DNA from: JBBDWK01 sp040902885
Lineage (GTDB): Bacteria; Acidobacteriota; Terriglobia; Bryobacterales; Bryobacteraceae
Length of the DNA: 64,000 nucleotides
Assembly (NCBI GenBank): GCA_040902885.1
Contig: JBBDWK010000073.1
Span: 34,750 to 98,749, forward strand
Direction: 5' to 3'
Positions 52,866-61,444 of this stretch are shown here, one piece after another (within the stretch, counting starts at the first letter, position 1; every line of letters begins with the position of its first letter). The notes under the pieces were generated by a model. The model searched no databases, was not told the DNA's origin, and saw only the letters and a program-made list of their open reading frames with translations. Position numbers and translations under genes: made by a program.

Positions 52866-54206
52866 ATGGGCCGGGTAGTAATTATTGGGGGTGGTATCTC
52901 CGGGTTATCCACGGCTTACTATCTCCATAAGGCCGGTGTCTCGTGCCAAATCGTTGAAGCGCGTCCCCGCCTGGGTGGTGTAATACAGACCGAGCGCATT
53001 GAGGGGTGCCTCGTTGAAGCCGGTCCCGATAGCTTCATTGCCGCGAAGCCTTGGGCCTTCGAACTGATTCGGGAGCTGGGCCTCGAAGGCGAGATCATCG
53101 GCTCCAACGATCATCTTCGAAAAACCTACATTTGGAAGAGCGGGCGGCTCGTGCCGCTGCCGGACGGGCTGCAATTGATGATTCCCACGCGCGTTCTGCC
53201 TATCGTGCGCTCCAACTTGCTGGGATGGCGGACCAAAATGCGGATGGGCCTGGAGTGGTTTCGAAAGCCGAAGCCAGTGGGGGACCGCTCCGTGGCCGAG
53301 TTCCTGGAAGACCATTACGGGCGCGAATCGGTGGACTATCTCGCGGAGCCTCTGCTTGCGGGCGTGTACGGCGGCGAGCCGGAAGAGATGAGCGCGGCCA
53401 GCGTGCTCGCGCGATTCGTGGAGCTGGAAGCCAGATACGGCAGCCTGACCAAGGGCGTGTTGCGCGAACGCTCGCCCGTGCAAGCGCCGGTATTCCGGAC
53501 GTTGCGCGGCGGGATGAGCAACCTGGTGGCGGCGCTTGAAGCGCGTATCGATCCGGTGGTCCATGGCGCCGCCGACAGCATCGAGCGCAGCGGGAGCGGT
53601 TACCGCGTCCGCGTCAAGGGCGACTGGATCGACGCGGCCCGCGTGGTCGTCGCGTGTCCGGCATGGCAAGGCGCGTCCCTGATTGCCTCTCTGGACGGCG
53701 AACTCGCCGCATTGCTGACCGCGATCCCCTACCGCGATGCGCTCACCATGGCCCTGGGCTATGAGATGCGCGATCTGCCGCGCCCGCTCAATGGGTTCGG
53801 CTTTCTCGTCCCGCGCCGGGAGCGCCGCGGATTGGTGGCCTGCACTTGGGTCAACACCAAGTTCTCGCACCGGACGCCGGAGAATTTGGCCCTGCTGCGT
53901 TGTTTCCTCGTTCCATCTCAAGATTCCGATGAGACACTGGTTGCGGCGGCGCGCCAGGAACTCAAGGAGATTATGGGGATTGAGGCCGCGCCGAAATTCT
54001 CGCGTGTCTTCCGCTGGCCGCGCTCCATGGCGCAATACACCGTGGGCCATGGCGTTCGCATGAGCCGGATCGAGGACCGCATGAAGGCGCTTCCCGGGCT
54101 TCTGCTCGCGGGCAACGGATATTATGGAATCGGAATTCCGGACTGCGTGCGCATGGGACGGGAAGTTGCTACTTCCGTATCACAATCCCTACAGCGGCGG
54201 GTTTGA
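52866..54206 (+). CDS. hemG: Protoporphyrinogen oxidase (HemG/HemY type)
   Basis: 446 residues. FAD motif VVIIGGGISGLSTAYYL is at the start, GGVIQTERIEG follows, and the C-terminal block has LPGLLLAGNGYYGIGIPDCV, which closes the FAD site. Oxidises protoporphyrinogen IX or coproporphyrinogen III with oxygen; the two routes cannot be separated by sequence alone. Its last 38 bp overlap the convergent small gene. Confidence 0.92.
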   Translation: MGRVVIIGGGISGLSTAYYLHKAGVSCQIVEARPRLGGVIQTERIEGCLVEAGPDSFIAAKPWAFELIRELGLEGEIIGSNDHLRKTYIWKSGRLVPLPDGLQLMIPTRVLPIVRSNLLGWRTKMRMGLEWFRKPKPVGDRSVAEFLEDHYGRESVDYLAEPLLAGVYGGEPEEMSAASVLARFVELEARYGSLTKGVLRERSPVQAPVFRTLRGGMSNLVAALEARIDPVVHGAADSIERSGSGYRVRVKGDWIDAARVVVACPAWQGASLIASLDGELAALLTAIPYRDALTMALGYEMRDLPRPLNGFGFLVPRRERRGLVACTWVNTKFSHRTPENLALLRCFLVPSQDSDETLVAAARQELKEIMGIEAAPKFSRVFRWPRSMAQYTVGHGVRMSRIEDRMKALPGLLLAGNGYYGIGIPDCVRMGREVATSVSQSLQRRV

Positions 54207-54729
54207 CTTCCAGCCGGTCGATGCGGTGGCCCAGTTCGAAGGGCTCCCCCACCTTGGCCTCGGGATAGTAGGTTCGCAGGTAGTTGTCGATCAGATATTC
54301 GAGCATTTTGCCCTCAATCGGCACGCCCGAAACTTCCACCCGCTGCACATCCACCACCGCCGTTCCATTGGAGGAACGGATCCGTGCGTTCACGCTCACC
54401 GGCCGTTCGCCTTCCAGAAGCGTGGATAGCAGCCAGCCGGGCTCCTGGCCCTTCGACCGGCCCACCTTCACGAAGTCGATCATGCCGGAAGCCGTCGCCG
54501 TGCCCGAGCCCAGATGCACCTTCGGATTGCGAATCCCTTCGGGCACAACGCCGCGCACCTCTTGCTCGACGTAGGCGTTCAGTTCCCCGGCGCTCAGGGA
54601 GACCAGGGAGCCCGGCTGTAACCGGTCCGCCTGGATCGACGCGATCTTCCGCTTGGCGGAAGCGTAATCCCCGACGGCGCCGGAAGCCAGGGTAAACAGA
54701 AGGATCAGCGCTGCCACAACGCGCGTCAT
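54169..54729 (-). CDS. Secreted hypothetical protein
   Basis: 186 residues with a signal peptide (VVAALILLFTLASGAVG). The mature part contains LVSLSAGELNAYVEQEVR, LGSGTATASGMIDFVKVG and VEVSGVPIEGKMLEYLIDNYL, a pattern with some resemblance to DUF2993/LmeA-like lipid-binding folds, but I do not assert the family. The 3' end overlaps hemG on the other strand by 38 bp. Divergent from the PQQ dehydrogenase gene 27 bp away. Confidence 0.7.
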   Translation of the reverse strand: MTRVVAALILLFTLASGAVGDYASAKRKIASIQADRLQPGSLVSLSAGELNAYVEQEVRGVVPEGIRNPKVHLGSGTATASGMIDFVKVGRSKGQEPGWLLSTLLEGERPVSVNARIRSSNGTAVVDVQRVEVSGVPIEGKMLEYLIDNYLRTYYPEAKVGEPFELGHRIDRLEVKPAAVGIVIRK

Positions 54730-54756
54730 TTCTCCATTATACTGGGGAATCCACGC

Positions 54757-56613
54757 ATGCCCTTCCGGATTGGTATCCTTCTTGCCATTGCGCTACTGGC
54801 TTCTGGCCAGGAATGGCACAGTTACGGCGGCGATCCGGGAGGCCAGAAATATTCCCCTCTCAAACAAATCGACCGGTCTAACGTCGGCAAATTGAAAGTT
54901 GCCTGGACGTACCGCACCGGCGATTGGAGCGATGGCAAACGGTATCCCGTACGCAGCGCGTTCGAAACCACCCCATTGGTCGTGGACGGTGTCATGTATC
55001 TGACCACGCCGTTCAACCGTCTGATCGCTCTGGAAGCCGAGACGGGCAAGGAACTGTGGGTTTTCGATCCGCAAGTGGACAGGGAACGTTCCGCCAACCT
55101 GTTCATCAATCGCGGCGCGGCATACTGGACGGACGGGGAGCGGAAGCGGATTTTTCTGGGCACGCTGGACGGCCGCCTGTTCGCCATCGACGCGCGCAAC
55201 GGCAAACCGGACGGCGATTTCGGCAACGCCGGCTGGATCGATCTGCGCCAGGGCGTGGCCGACAAGTTTCCGGGACGCGCTTACGGCATGACCTCCCCGC
55301 CCGCCATATACAAGGATCTGGTGATTTGCGGCGCGCTGACCGCGGATGGCGAGCCGCAAGGACCGAGCGGCGATGTCCGGGCATTCCATGTTCGTACCGG
55401 CAAGCAGGCTTGGCGCTTCCACACCATTCCGCACAAGGGGGAGCCCGGTAACGAGACTTGGGAAGGCGATTCCTGGCGGGATCGCTCCGCCGCCAACGCG
55501 TGGTCCATTCTGAGCGTGGACGTCGAGCGCGGCATCGTCTATCTGCCGCTGACCTCGCCCGGCACGGACTTCTATGGAGGCGACCGTAAAGGCGCCAACC
55601 TGTACAGCGACTCGCTGGTCGCTCTCGAAGCCGCGACCGGAAAGCGGCTGTGGCACTTTCAGACGGTACATCACAACATCTGGGACTACGACCTGCCCGC
55701 GCAGCCCGTGCTGGCGACCGTGAAGCGCGCAGGAAAGACGACGCCGGCAGTGGTGCAGGTCACCAAAACCGGCTTCACCTTCGTTTTCGACCGTGTGACC
55801 GGCAAGCCCCTCTTCGACATCGAAGAGCGTCCTGTTCCGTCCAGTGAAGTGCCTGGCGAACAGGCCTGGCCCACGCAGCCCGTCCCGGTAAAGCCGCCGC
55901 CCTTCGCCCGCCAGAGCATGACCCGCGAGGAACTGACCAACGTCACGCCCGAATCGCGGGCCTACTGCGCCAAATTGACTGAAGACGCCGTGTTCGGTGC
56001 TCTTTACACGCCCATCGGCCTGAAGCCGACGGTCCTGTTTCCCGGCACCAACGGCGGGACCAACTGGGGCGGCGCTTCTTTCGATCCCGAAACTCAGACG
56101 CTCTACGTCAACTCCATGGATGTGGGCATGCTGTTGCGCATGGTCAAGCGACCCGAAGGCTCCACCATCCCTTACCGGACGCAGGGCCTGGGCTCGCCCA
56201 ATTCCCGCTTCTGGGATGCACAGATGAATCCGTGCCAGAAACCTCCGTGGGGTCACCTCACCGCCATCGACCTGAATCGCGGCGAATTCCGCTGGCGATC
56301 CATCCTGGGCGTGGTGGACGAACTGACGGCTAAGGGCATACCGCCCACGGGAACGTCCAATCTCGGCGGCTCCATCGTCACCGCCGGAGGCCTGGTGTTC
56401 ATCGGCGCCACCAATGACGGCCGCTTCCGCGCGTTCGACAAAGACACGGGCAAGGAGATTTGGACCACCAAACTGCCGGCCAGCGCGCACGCCACGCCGA
56501 TGACCTTTCAGGGAAAGAAAAGCGGCAAGCAGTTTGTGGTTGTGGCGGCTGGCGGAGGCAACAAATACAACTCGAGCTACTCGGATACCCTGGTGGCATT
56601 CTCGCTGCCGTAA
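54757..56613 (+). CDS. PQQ-dependent dehydrogenase (quinoprotein, secreted)
   Basis: 618 residues with a signal peptide (IGILLAIALLASGQ). An eight-bladed propeller follows with repeated W-type motifs, such as ALEAETGKELWVFDP, FAIDARNGKPDGDFG and ALEAATGKRLWHFQTVHHNIWDYDLP, the block that forms part of the PQQ pocket. The length, and the absence of a membrane domain, fit soluble glucose/alcohol dehydrogenases of type II-like membrane-free form. No pqq synthesis genes are nearby. Oxidises a periplasmic sugar or alcohol; the substrate is not determinable. Confidence 0.9.
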   Translation: MPFRIGILLAIALLASGQEWHSYGGDPGGQKYSPLKQIDRSNVGKLKVAWTYRTGDWSDGKRYPVRSAFETTPLVVDGVMYLTTPFNRLIALEAETGKELWVFDPQVDRERSANLFINRGAAYWTDGERKRIFLGTLDGRLFAIDARNGKPDGDFGNAGWIDLRQGVADKFPGRAYGMTSPPAIYKDLVICGALTADGEPQGPSGDVRAFHVRTGKQAWRFHTIPHKGEPGNETWEGDSWRDRSAANAWSILSVDVERGIVYLPLTSPGTDFYGGDRKGANLYSDSLVALEAATGKRLWHFQTVHHNIWDYDLPAQPVLATVKRAGKTTPAVVQVTKTGFTFVFDRVTGKPLFDIEERPVPSSEVPGEQAWPTQPVPVKPPPFARQSMTREELTNVTPESRAYCAKLTEDAVFGALYTPIGLKPTVLFPGTNGGTNWGGASFDPETQTLYVNSMDVGMLLRMVKRPEGSTIPYRTQGLGSPNSRFWDAQMNPCQKPPWGHLTAIDLNRGEFRWRSILGVVDELTAKGIPPTGTSNLGGSIVTAGGLVFIGATNDGRFRAFDKDTGKEIWTTKLPASAHATPMTFQGKKSGKQFVVVAAGGGNKYNSSYSDTLVAFSLP

Positions 56614-56615
56614 AA

Positions 56616-58163
56616 ATGAAAAAACTTCTCGCACTTCTCCTCGGGACAGCCTCGCTCCTTGCGGCTCAGCCCGCCAGGCCGAAGCTGGTGGTCGCCATCA
56701 CCGTGGACCAGTTTCGCTACGATTACCTCTCCCGCTTCCGCGCGTCCTACACGGGTGGAATCGATCGCCTGCTGAAGCGCGGCGCCGTGTTTGCCGACGC
56801 GCATTACGAGCACTTCCCCACTGTCACCGCCATCGGCCACAGCACCATCATGAGCGGCGCGACGCCGTCCACGAGCGGCATCATTGGCAACGACTGGTTT
56901 GACCGGCAGTCCGGGAAGACGGTGACCAGCGTGTCGGACGACACCGTGCGTCTGTTGGGAGCGGGAGACAAGAGCGGATCGTCGCCGCGGCGGCTCCTGG
57001 TCAGCACGCTGGGGGATGAGCTGAAGATGGCAGGTCCGGACAAGCCGCGGCTCATCGGCATCTCGATGAAGGACCGCAGCGCCATCCTTCCGGTTGGCCA
57101 CATGGCGGATGGCGCATATTGGTTTGACGAAGATTACGGCGCTTTCGTCAGCAGCACTTACTACTTCCCGGAATTGCCGGCCTGGGTGAAAGACTTCAAT
57201 GCCGGCCGGCCTTCCGCGAAATATCTGGGTGCGGACTGGAAGATGCTCGAAGGCGCGGAAGCGCTCGCCACGCTGCCCAAAGAGATTGGGAGCAAGTTCT
57301 ATAAAGCCCTGAAGGACACGCCCTACGCGAACGATCTGGTGGAGGAGTTCGCCGAGCGCGCGGTGGTTGCCGAACAACTCGGCGCCCGGGAGGTCACGGA
57401 TCTGTTGGCCCTCAGTTTTTCCGCCAACGATTACATAGGCCATGCGAAAGGCCCCGATTCGCAGCACGTGCGCGATGTCTCGATCCGCACAGACCGGATG
57501 TTCGACAAGCTCTTTCGGTTTCTCGATTCGCGGATCGGCATGCAAAACGTGCTGGTGGTGATGACCGCCGATCACGGAGTCGCGCCCGTGCCCGAGGTGA
57601 TGGCGAAGCGCAAGATGCCCGGCGGGCGCATGCCTGCGAAGATTGTGCAGAGCAGCGTGCAGGCGAAGCTGAGCGAACGCTTCGGCGAGGGCAAATGGAT
57701 ACTCAGCCCCTCCGAGCATTCACTTTACCTCGACCGGGATCTGATCCGCCGGAAGAACCTCGACCGGGACGAAGTAGTGCAGGCGGCCGCGGATGTAGCG
57801 GCGGCCATTCCGCACGTGGCGCGCGTCTACACTCAGCGGCAGTTGGTAAGCGGCACTCTGTACGCCGACCAGGTAGGCCGCCGCGTGCTCAATGGCTTCT
57901 ACGCGCCGCGCGGTGCGGACGTCATGATTCTGCTGGAGCCGTATTGGATGTTTTCCGCCTCCGGCACCACGCACGGAACGGCGTACAGCTACGATTCGCA
58001 CGTGCCCATGATCTTTATGGGACCGGGTGTGAAAGCGGGCCGCTTTTCGCGGCGCGTATCGGTGAACGACATCGCGCCCACACTTGCCGCCCTGCTGGAT
58101 GTGGAAACCCCGAGCGGCTCGGCCGGCCGGGTGCTCGAAGAGATATTCGCGCCAGCCGAGTAA
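56616..58163 (+). CDS. Secreted alkaline phosphatase-superfamily phosphatase (PafA-like)
   Basis: 515 residues with signal peptide (LLALLLGTASLLAAQ). The catalytic nucleophile Thr lies in FPTVTAIGHSTIMSG, with the N-terminal metal Asp in VAITVDQFRYDYLSRF. The later metal ligands are in MTADHGVAPVP and YSYDSHVPMIFMGPGV. Matches the calcium-independent PafA phosphomonoesterases more than phosphodiesterases. Starts 3 bp after the PQQ dehydrogenase stop, so the two are co-transcribed. Confidence 0.9.
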   Translation: MKKLLALLLGTASLLAAQPARPKLVVAITVDQFRYDYLSRFRASYTGGIDRLLKRGAVFADAHYEHFPTVTAIGHSTIMSGATPSTSGIIGNDWFDRQSGKTVTSVSDDTVRLLGAGDKSGSSPRRLLVSTLGDELKMAGPDKPRLIGISMKDRSAILPVGHMADGAYWFDEDYGAFVSSTYYFPELPAWVKDFNAGRPSAKYLGADWKMLEGAEALATLPKEIGSKFYKALKDTPYANDLVEEFAERAVVAEQLGAREVTDLLALSFSANDYIGHAKGPDSQHVRDVSIRTDRMFDKLFRFLDSRIGMQNVLVVMTADHGVAPVPEVMAKRKMPGGRMPAKIVQSSVQAKLSERFGEGKWILSPSEHSLYLDRDLIRRKNLDRDEVVQAAADVAAAIPHVARVYTQRQLVSGTLYADQVGRRVLNGFYAPRGADVMILLEPYWMFSASGTTHGTAYSYDSHVPMIFMGPGVKAGRFSRRVSVNDIAPTLAALLDVETPSGSAGRVLEEIFAPAE

Positions 58164-58192
58164 TTGAGACGGCGTTCTACAATAGATTTTCG

Positions 58193-58990
58193 ATGTTCCA
58201 GGAACGTATCTTCCAGGACCGCGTGGCCATCGTGACCGGCGGCGGCACGGGGCTTGGCCGAAGTTTCGCGATGCGGTTCTCCGAGTTGGGCGCGCGAGTG
58301 GTGCTGGCCAGTCGCGATCCGCGGCATCTCGAACCCACCCGCGCGGAGATCTGCGCCGCGGGCGGCGAAGCGTTGGCCGTGCCCACCGATGTGCGCGTGC
58401 CCGAACAAGTAGAGAACCTGATGAAGACCGCGGCGGCGGCGTTCGGAAGGATAGACATCCTGATCAACAACGCCGCCGGAAATTTTCTCTGCCGCGCGGA
58501 AAAGCTGAGCTATAACGGCTGGCGCGCGGTGGTGGATATCGTCTTGAACGGAAGCTTCTTCTGTTGCCGCGCGGCGTTTCCCTACATGCAGGAGGCCGGC
58601 TACGGCCGCATCCTGAACATTCTGGCTACCTACGCCTCCGGCGCCAGCCCCGGAACCATCCACTCGGCCGCCGCCAAGGCCGGCGTTCTGGCCATGACCC
58701 GCACGCTGGCCGTCGAGTGGGCGCGCTTCGGCATTCATACCAACGCCATGGCTCCGGGATCTTTCCCCACTGAGGGCGCCAGTTCAAGGCTCTGGCTGGG
58801 AACGAACGAGGAGGCCGCGGAACGCGTCGCCAAGCATGTTCCCGCGGGCCGTCATGGCCGCCATCCCGAGCTGGCGAACCTCGCCGCCTACCTCTGCTCG
58901 GCCTACGCGGATTACGTCAACGGCGAAACTGTCACCATCGACGGCGGCGCAAGTTGGAACCATCCGATGTTCGAATGGGAACGGCTCTAG
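58193..58990 (+). CDS. SDR-family oxidoreductase (2,4-dienoyl-CoA reductase-like)
   Basis: 265 residues. NAD(P) motif VTGGGTGLGRSFA near the N-terminus, then NNAAGNF and the closing YVNGETVTIDGGASW. The usual YxxxK catalytic Tyr is replaced: the block is GTIHSAAAKAGVLAMT, with Ser where Tyr is expected. Peroxisomal-type 2,4-dienoyl-CoA reductases also lack Tyr in that place and share NNAAGNF, so this is the best match. Reduces unsaturated acyl-CoA intermediates. ATG at 58193. Confidence 0.87.
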   Translation: MFQERIFQDRVAIVTGGGTGLGRSFAMRFSELGARVVLASRDPRHLEPTRAEICAAGGEALAVPTDVRVPEQVENLMKTAAAAFGRIDILINNAAGNFLCRAEKLSYNGWRAVVDIVLNGSFFCCRAAFPYMQEAGYGRILNILATYASGASPGTIHSAAAKAGVLAMTRTLAVEWARFGIHTNAMAPGSFPTEGASSRLWLGTNEEAAERVAKHVPAGRHGRHPELANLAAYLCSAYADYVNGETVTIDGGASWNHPMFEWERL

Positions 58991-59086
58991 TACAAAAGCA
59001 GTAGCAGGTTGGTTCCAACCCGACTGTACCAGCGTTGACATAGTACTAGCAGAACCTTAAAATCGAACAGTACGATTCCGTTCCTT

Positions 59087-59815
59087 ATGACAGAAAGAAG
59101 CGACGGCTCCAAGGATGACGCGATGGGTTCGAATGGCATGGAACAAAAGGTAATCCGCATCATGATTGCGGACGACCATCCTATTTTTCGGGATGGTCTG
59201 AAAAAATTGCTGTCCCTCGAGGAGGATTTCCGCGTGGTGGCGGAAGCGAGCGACGGCCGGGAAATTTTGGAAGTTCTCGACAAACACGACCCCGACGTTC
59301 TTTTGCTCGACCTGAAGATGCCGGGCGCCGACGGCTTGACCACCCTGCAGAAGCTTCAGGCCGGCCAGCGCCGCACCAAGGTGATCGTTCTTACCGCCTC
59401 GGAGGACAAGAACGAGTACATCCAGGCAATGAAGTTCGGGACCAGCGGCATCGTGCTGAAGCAGACGGCGACGGAGCTGCTCATCAAGAGCATCCGCAAA
59501 GTGCATGCGGGGGAGATCTGGCTGGACTCTCACACTACCGCGGCCGTGATGCGCCAGTTCGCCGCGCCCGGCCCGTCCGTTCCGGCTCCGAGCGCCACGC
59601 GCGACCGCGAGCGGTCTCCGTTGAGCCAGCGCGAGCGGGAGATCGTGGCGCTGGTGGCGCAGGGTTTCAAGAACAAGGAAATGGCTGAGAAGATGTTTAT
59701 CAGCGAGCAGACGGTGAAGAACCATCTGCACAACATCTTCGACAAGCTGGGGGTATCGGACCGGTTGGAGCTGGCCCTCTACGCTATCCACAAGAACCTT
59801 CACGTAAACAGCTAA
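59087..59815 (+). CDS. NarL/FixJ-type response regulator
   Basis: 242 residues. The receiver (about 24-140) has IADDHP acidic pair, phospho-acceptor Asp in VLLLDLKMPG, Thr in VLTAS and Lys in VLKQT. A LuxR-type HTH (about 175-240) shows LSQREREIVALVAQGFKNKEMAEKM and SEQTVKNHLHNIF. No sensor kinase is adjacent. The first 20 residues are poor in structure; start may be ATG 59138 or nearby. Confidence 0.95.
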   Translation: MTERSDGSKDDAMGSNGMEQKVIRIMIADDHPIFRDGLKKLLSLEEDFRVVAEASDGREILEVLDKHDPDVLLLDLKMPGADGLTTLQKLQAGQRRTKVIVLTASEDKNEYIQAMKFGTSGIVLKQTATELLIKSIRKVHAGEIWLDSHTTAAVMRQFAAPGPSVPAPSATRDRERSPLSQREREIVALVAQGFKNKEMAEKMFISEQTVKNHLHNIFDKLGVSDRLELALYAIHKNLHVNS

Positions 59816-59820
59816 GCCGT

Positions 59821-59873
59821 CCGCTCCCTCACGGTCGCGGCTCTGTTACGGAGCCGCGACCGTGAGGGAGCGG
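59821..59873. repeat. Perfect 23-bp hairpin repeat (REP-like)
   Basis: Arms 59821-59843 and 59851-59873 are exact reverse complements around a 7-nt loop TGTTACG. It lies between two convergent regulator genes and may terminate both. Shares arm sequence with the diverged copy at 23371-23429. The 15-bp motif at 59881-59895 adjoins it. Confidence 0.92.
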
Positions 59874-59880
59874 TTGTTGT

Positions 59881-59895
59881 GCGTAAGCAAGCGGA
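59881..59895. repeat. 15-bp dispersed motif, second copy
   Basis: Exact match to 32003-32017. It directly follows the hairpin repeat and precedes the NtrC-type regulator stop. Belongs to dispersed repeat material. Confidence 0.5.
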
Positions 59896-59907
59896 TTCCG
59901 ATCCCGC

Positions 59908-61383
59908 CTACGGGTTGGCGCCGTATTCCTTCAGCTTGTTGTGCAGCGTCTTCAAACTGATCCCCAGAATTTCGGCGGCGCGGGTCTTGTTGTTCCGCGT
60001 ATGTTCCAGAGTGCGGATGATAAGTCCCTTCTCCGCGGCTTCCACGGTCGTGCCAATGGGAAAGCTTACCGAATCCGAATCCGCAACTTCGCGCGGCTGA
60101 GAGGACGCGGCCGCGGCGTGCGTGTGCTGGTGAACCGGATTCGTTGGCGAAGGGGCCGCCTCGGCCGGCGCGCCCGTCGGCGCCGCGGCGGCGATCACTG
60201 TGGGAGATGCAAACGTGGGCGGCAGATGTTTGACCTCGATCGCGCCCGCCGATGCCAGAATCGCGGCGCGCTCCAGAACGTTCCGCATCTCACGCACATT
60301 GCCCGGCCAGGAATGCCGCTGGAACGCGTCGATTACGGCCGGCGAAAGTTCGTTCACTCGCGTCTCGTGCTTGCGGTTCAAGTCCACCAGCAGCGCGGCG
60401 GCGATCGGCTCGATATCGTCCTTCCGTTCCCGAAGCGGCGGCAGATGGATGTGAAAGACGTTCAGACGGTAATAAAGATCCTCCCGCAGGTGGCCGCCGC
60501 TTACGGCTTCTTCCGGCGGCTTATTGGTGGCTGCGAGAAGCCGCACATCCACCTCAAACTCCGTCTTGCCTCCCAGCCGCCGCACGCGCGAGTCTTCCAG
60601 AATGCGCAGCAGCTTGGCCTGCGTCTGAATCGGCATCTCGCCGATTTCATCCAGCAGGAGCGTTCCATGCTGGGCCACTTCGAAGCAGCCCGCGCGGCGT
60701 TCGGAAGCGCCCGTAAACGAGCCTTTCTCGTGCCCGAACAACTCGCTTTCAATCAGCGTCTCGGGCAGCGCTGCGCAATTGATGGCGATGAACGGTCCCT
60801 GACGGCGATGGCTCAGCTGGTGGATGGTGTGCGCCACCAATTCCTTTCCCGTGCCGCTCTCGCCCGTGATCAGCACGCACGCCTTGCTCGGGCCGGCCTG
60901 TTCCAGCAGCGCGAAAAGCTCCTGCATCTGTGCCGATACGCCCACCATTTCGCCGAGCGTGCCCTTGTACCGCAGGTTGCGCTCGAGCTCGCGCTTCTCC
61001 CTGCCGAGTCCGGCGTGAGTTGCCGCGCGGCGCACAAGCACTTCGAGCGCCTTCGACTGCACCGGCTTTTCCAAAAACCAGAAAGCGCCCAGCTCGTGAA
61101 CCGTCTTCACGGCCGACTCGACGCTTCCGTACGCGGTCATCACCACCGCCGGGGGCATGTCCCCCATGTCTTTCAGCTTGCGGAGGAACTCGAAACCGTC
61201 CATCCCCGGCATACTGAGATCCGTGAGGATTACGTCAATCGGAATCTCGGCCAGCTTTTCGAGAGCTTCCGATCCTTCCGACGCGGTTTCCGTGAGCATC
61301 CCCCAGGCGCCGAGCATTCCTGCCAATCCGGCGCGCTGGCTGCTTTCGTCGTCCACAATTAGAACTTTGAGGGGCTGAGGCAT
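59908..61383 (-). CDS. Sigma-54-dependent response regulator (NtrC/AtoC family)
   Basis: 491 residues. Receiver domain (about 5-120, DLSMPGMDGF with phospho-acceptor Asp); AAA+ domain (about 145-380) with Walker A GESGTGKE, Walker B LLLDEIGEM and the sigma-54 contact loop reading GSFTGA in place of the usual GAFTGA. C-terminal Fis-type HTH: LEHTRNNKTRAAEILGISLKTL. A Pro/Ala-rich linker of about 55 residues precedes the HTH. Activates sigma-54 promoters on phosphorylation; partner kinase is not in the window. Confidence 0.95.
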   Translation of the reverse strand: MPQPLKVLIVDDESSQRAGLAGMLGAWGMLTETASEGSEALEKLAEIPIDVILTDLSMPGMDGFEFLRKLKDMGDMPPAVVMTAYGSVESAVKTVHELGAFWFLEKPVQSKALEVLVRRAATHAGLGREKRELERNLRYKGTLGEMVGVSAQMQELFALLEQAGPSKACVLITGESGTGKELVAHTIHQLSHRRQGPFIAINCAALPETLIESELFGHEKGSFTGASERRAGCFEVAQHGTLLLDEIGEMPIQTQAKLLRILEDSRVRRLGGKTEFEVDVRLLAATNKPPEEAVSGGHLREDLYYRLNVFHIHLPPLRERKDDIEPIAAALLVDLNRKHETRVNELSPAVIDAFQRHSWPGNVREMRNVLERAAILASAGAIEVKHLPPTFASPTVIAAAAPTGAPAEAAPSPTNPVHQHTHAAAASSQPREVADSDSVSFPIGTTVEAAEKGLIIRTLEHTRNNKTRAAEILGISLKTLHNKLKEYGANP

Positions 61384-61444
61384 CGCTTGGTCCGTTATTT
61401 CCCATTTTATCGCGCGGCCGGGATGGAGATCAGCTTGCTGCTAA

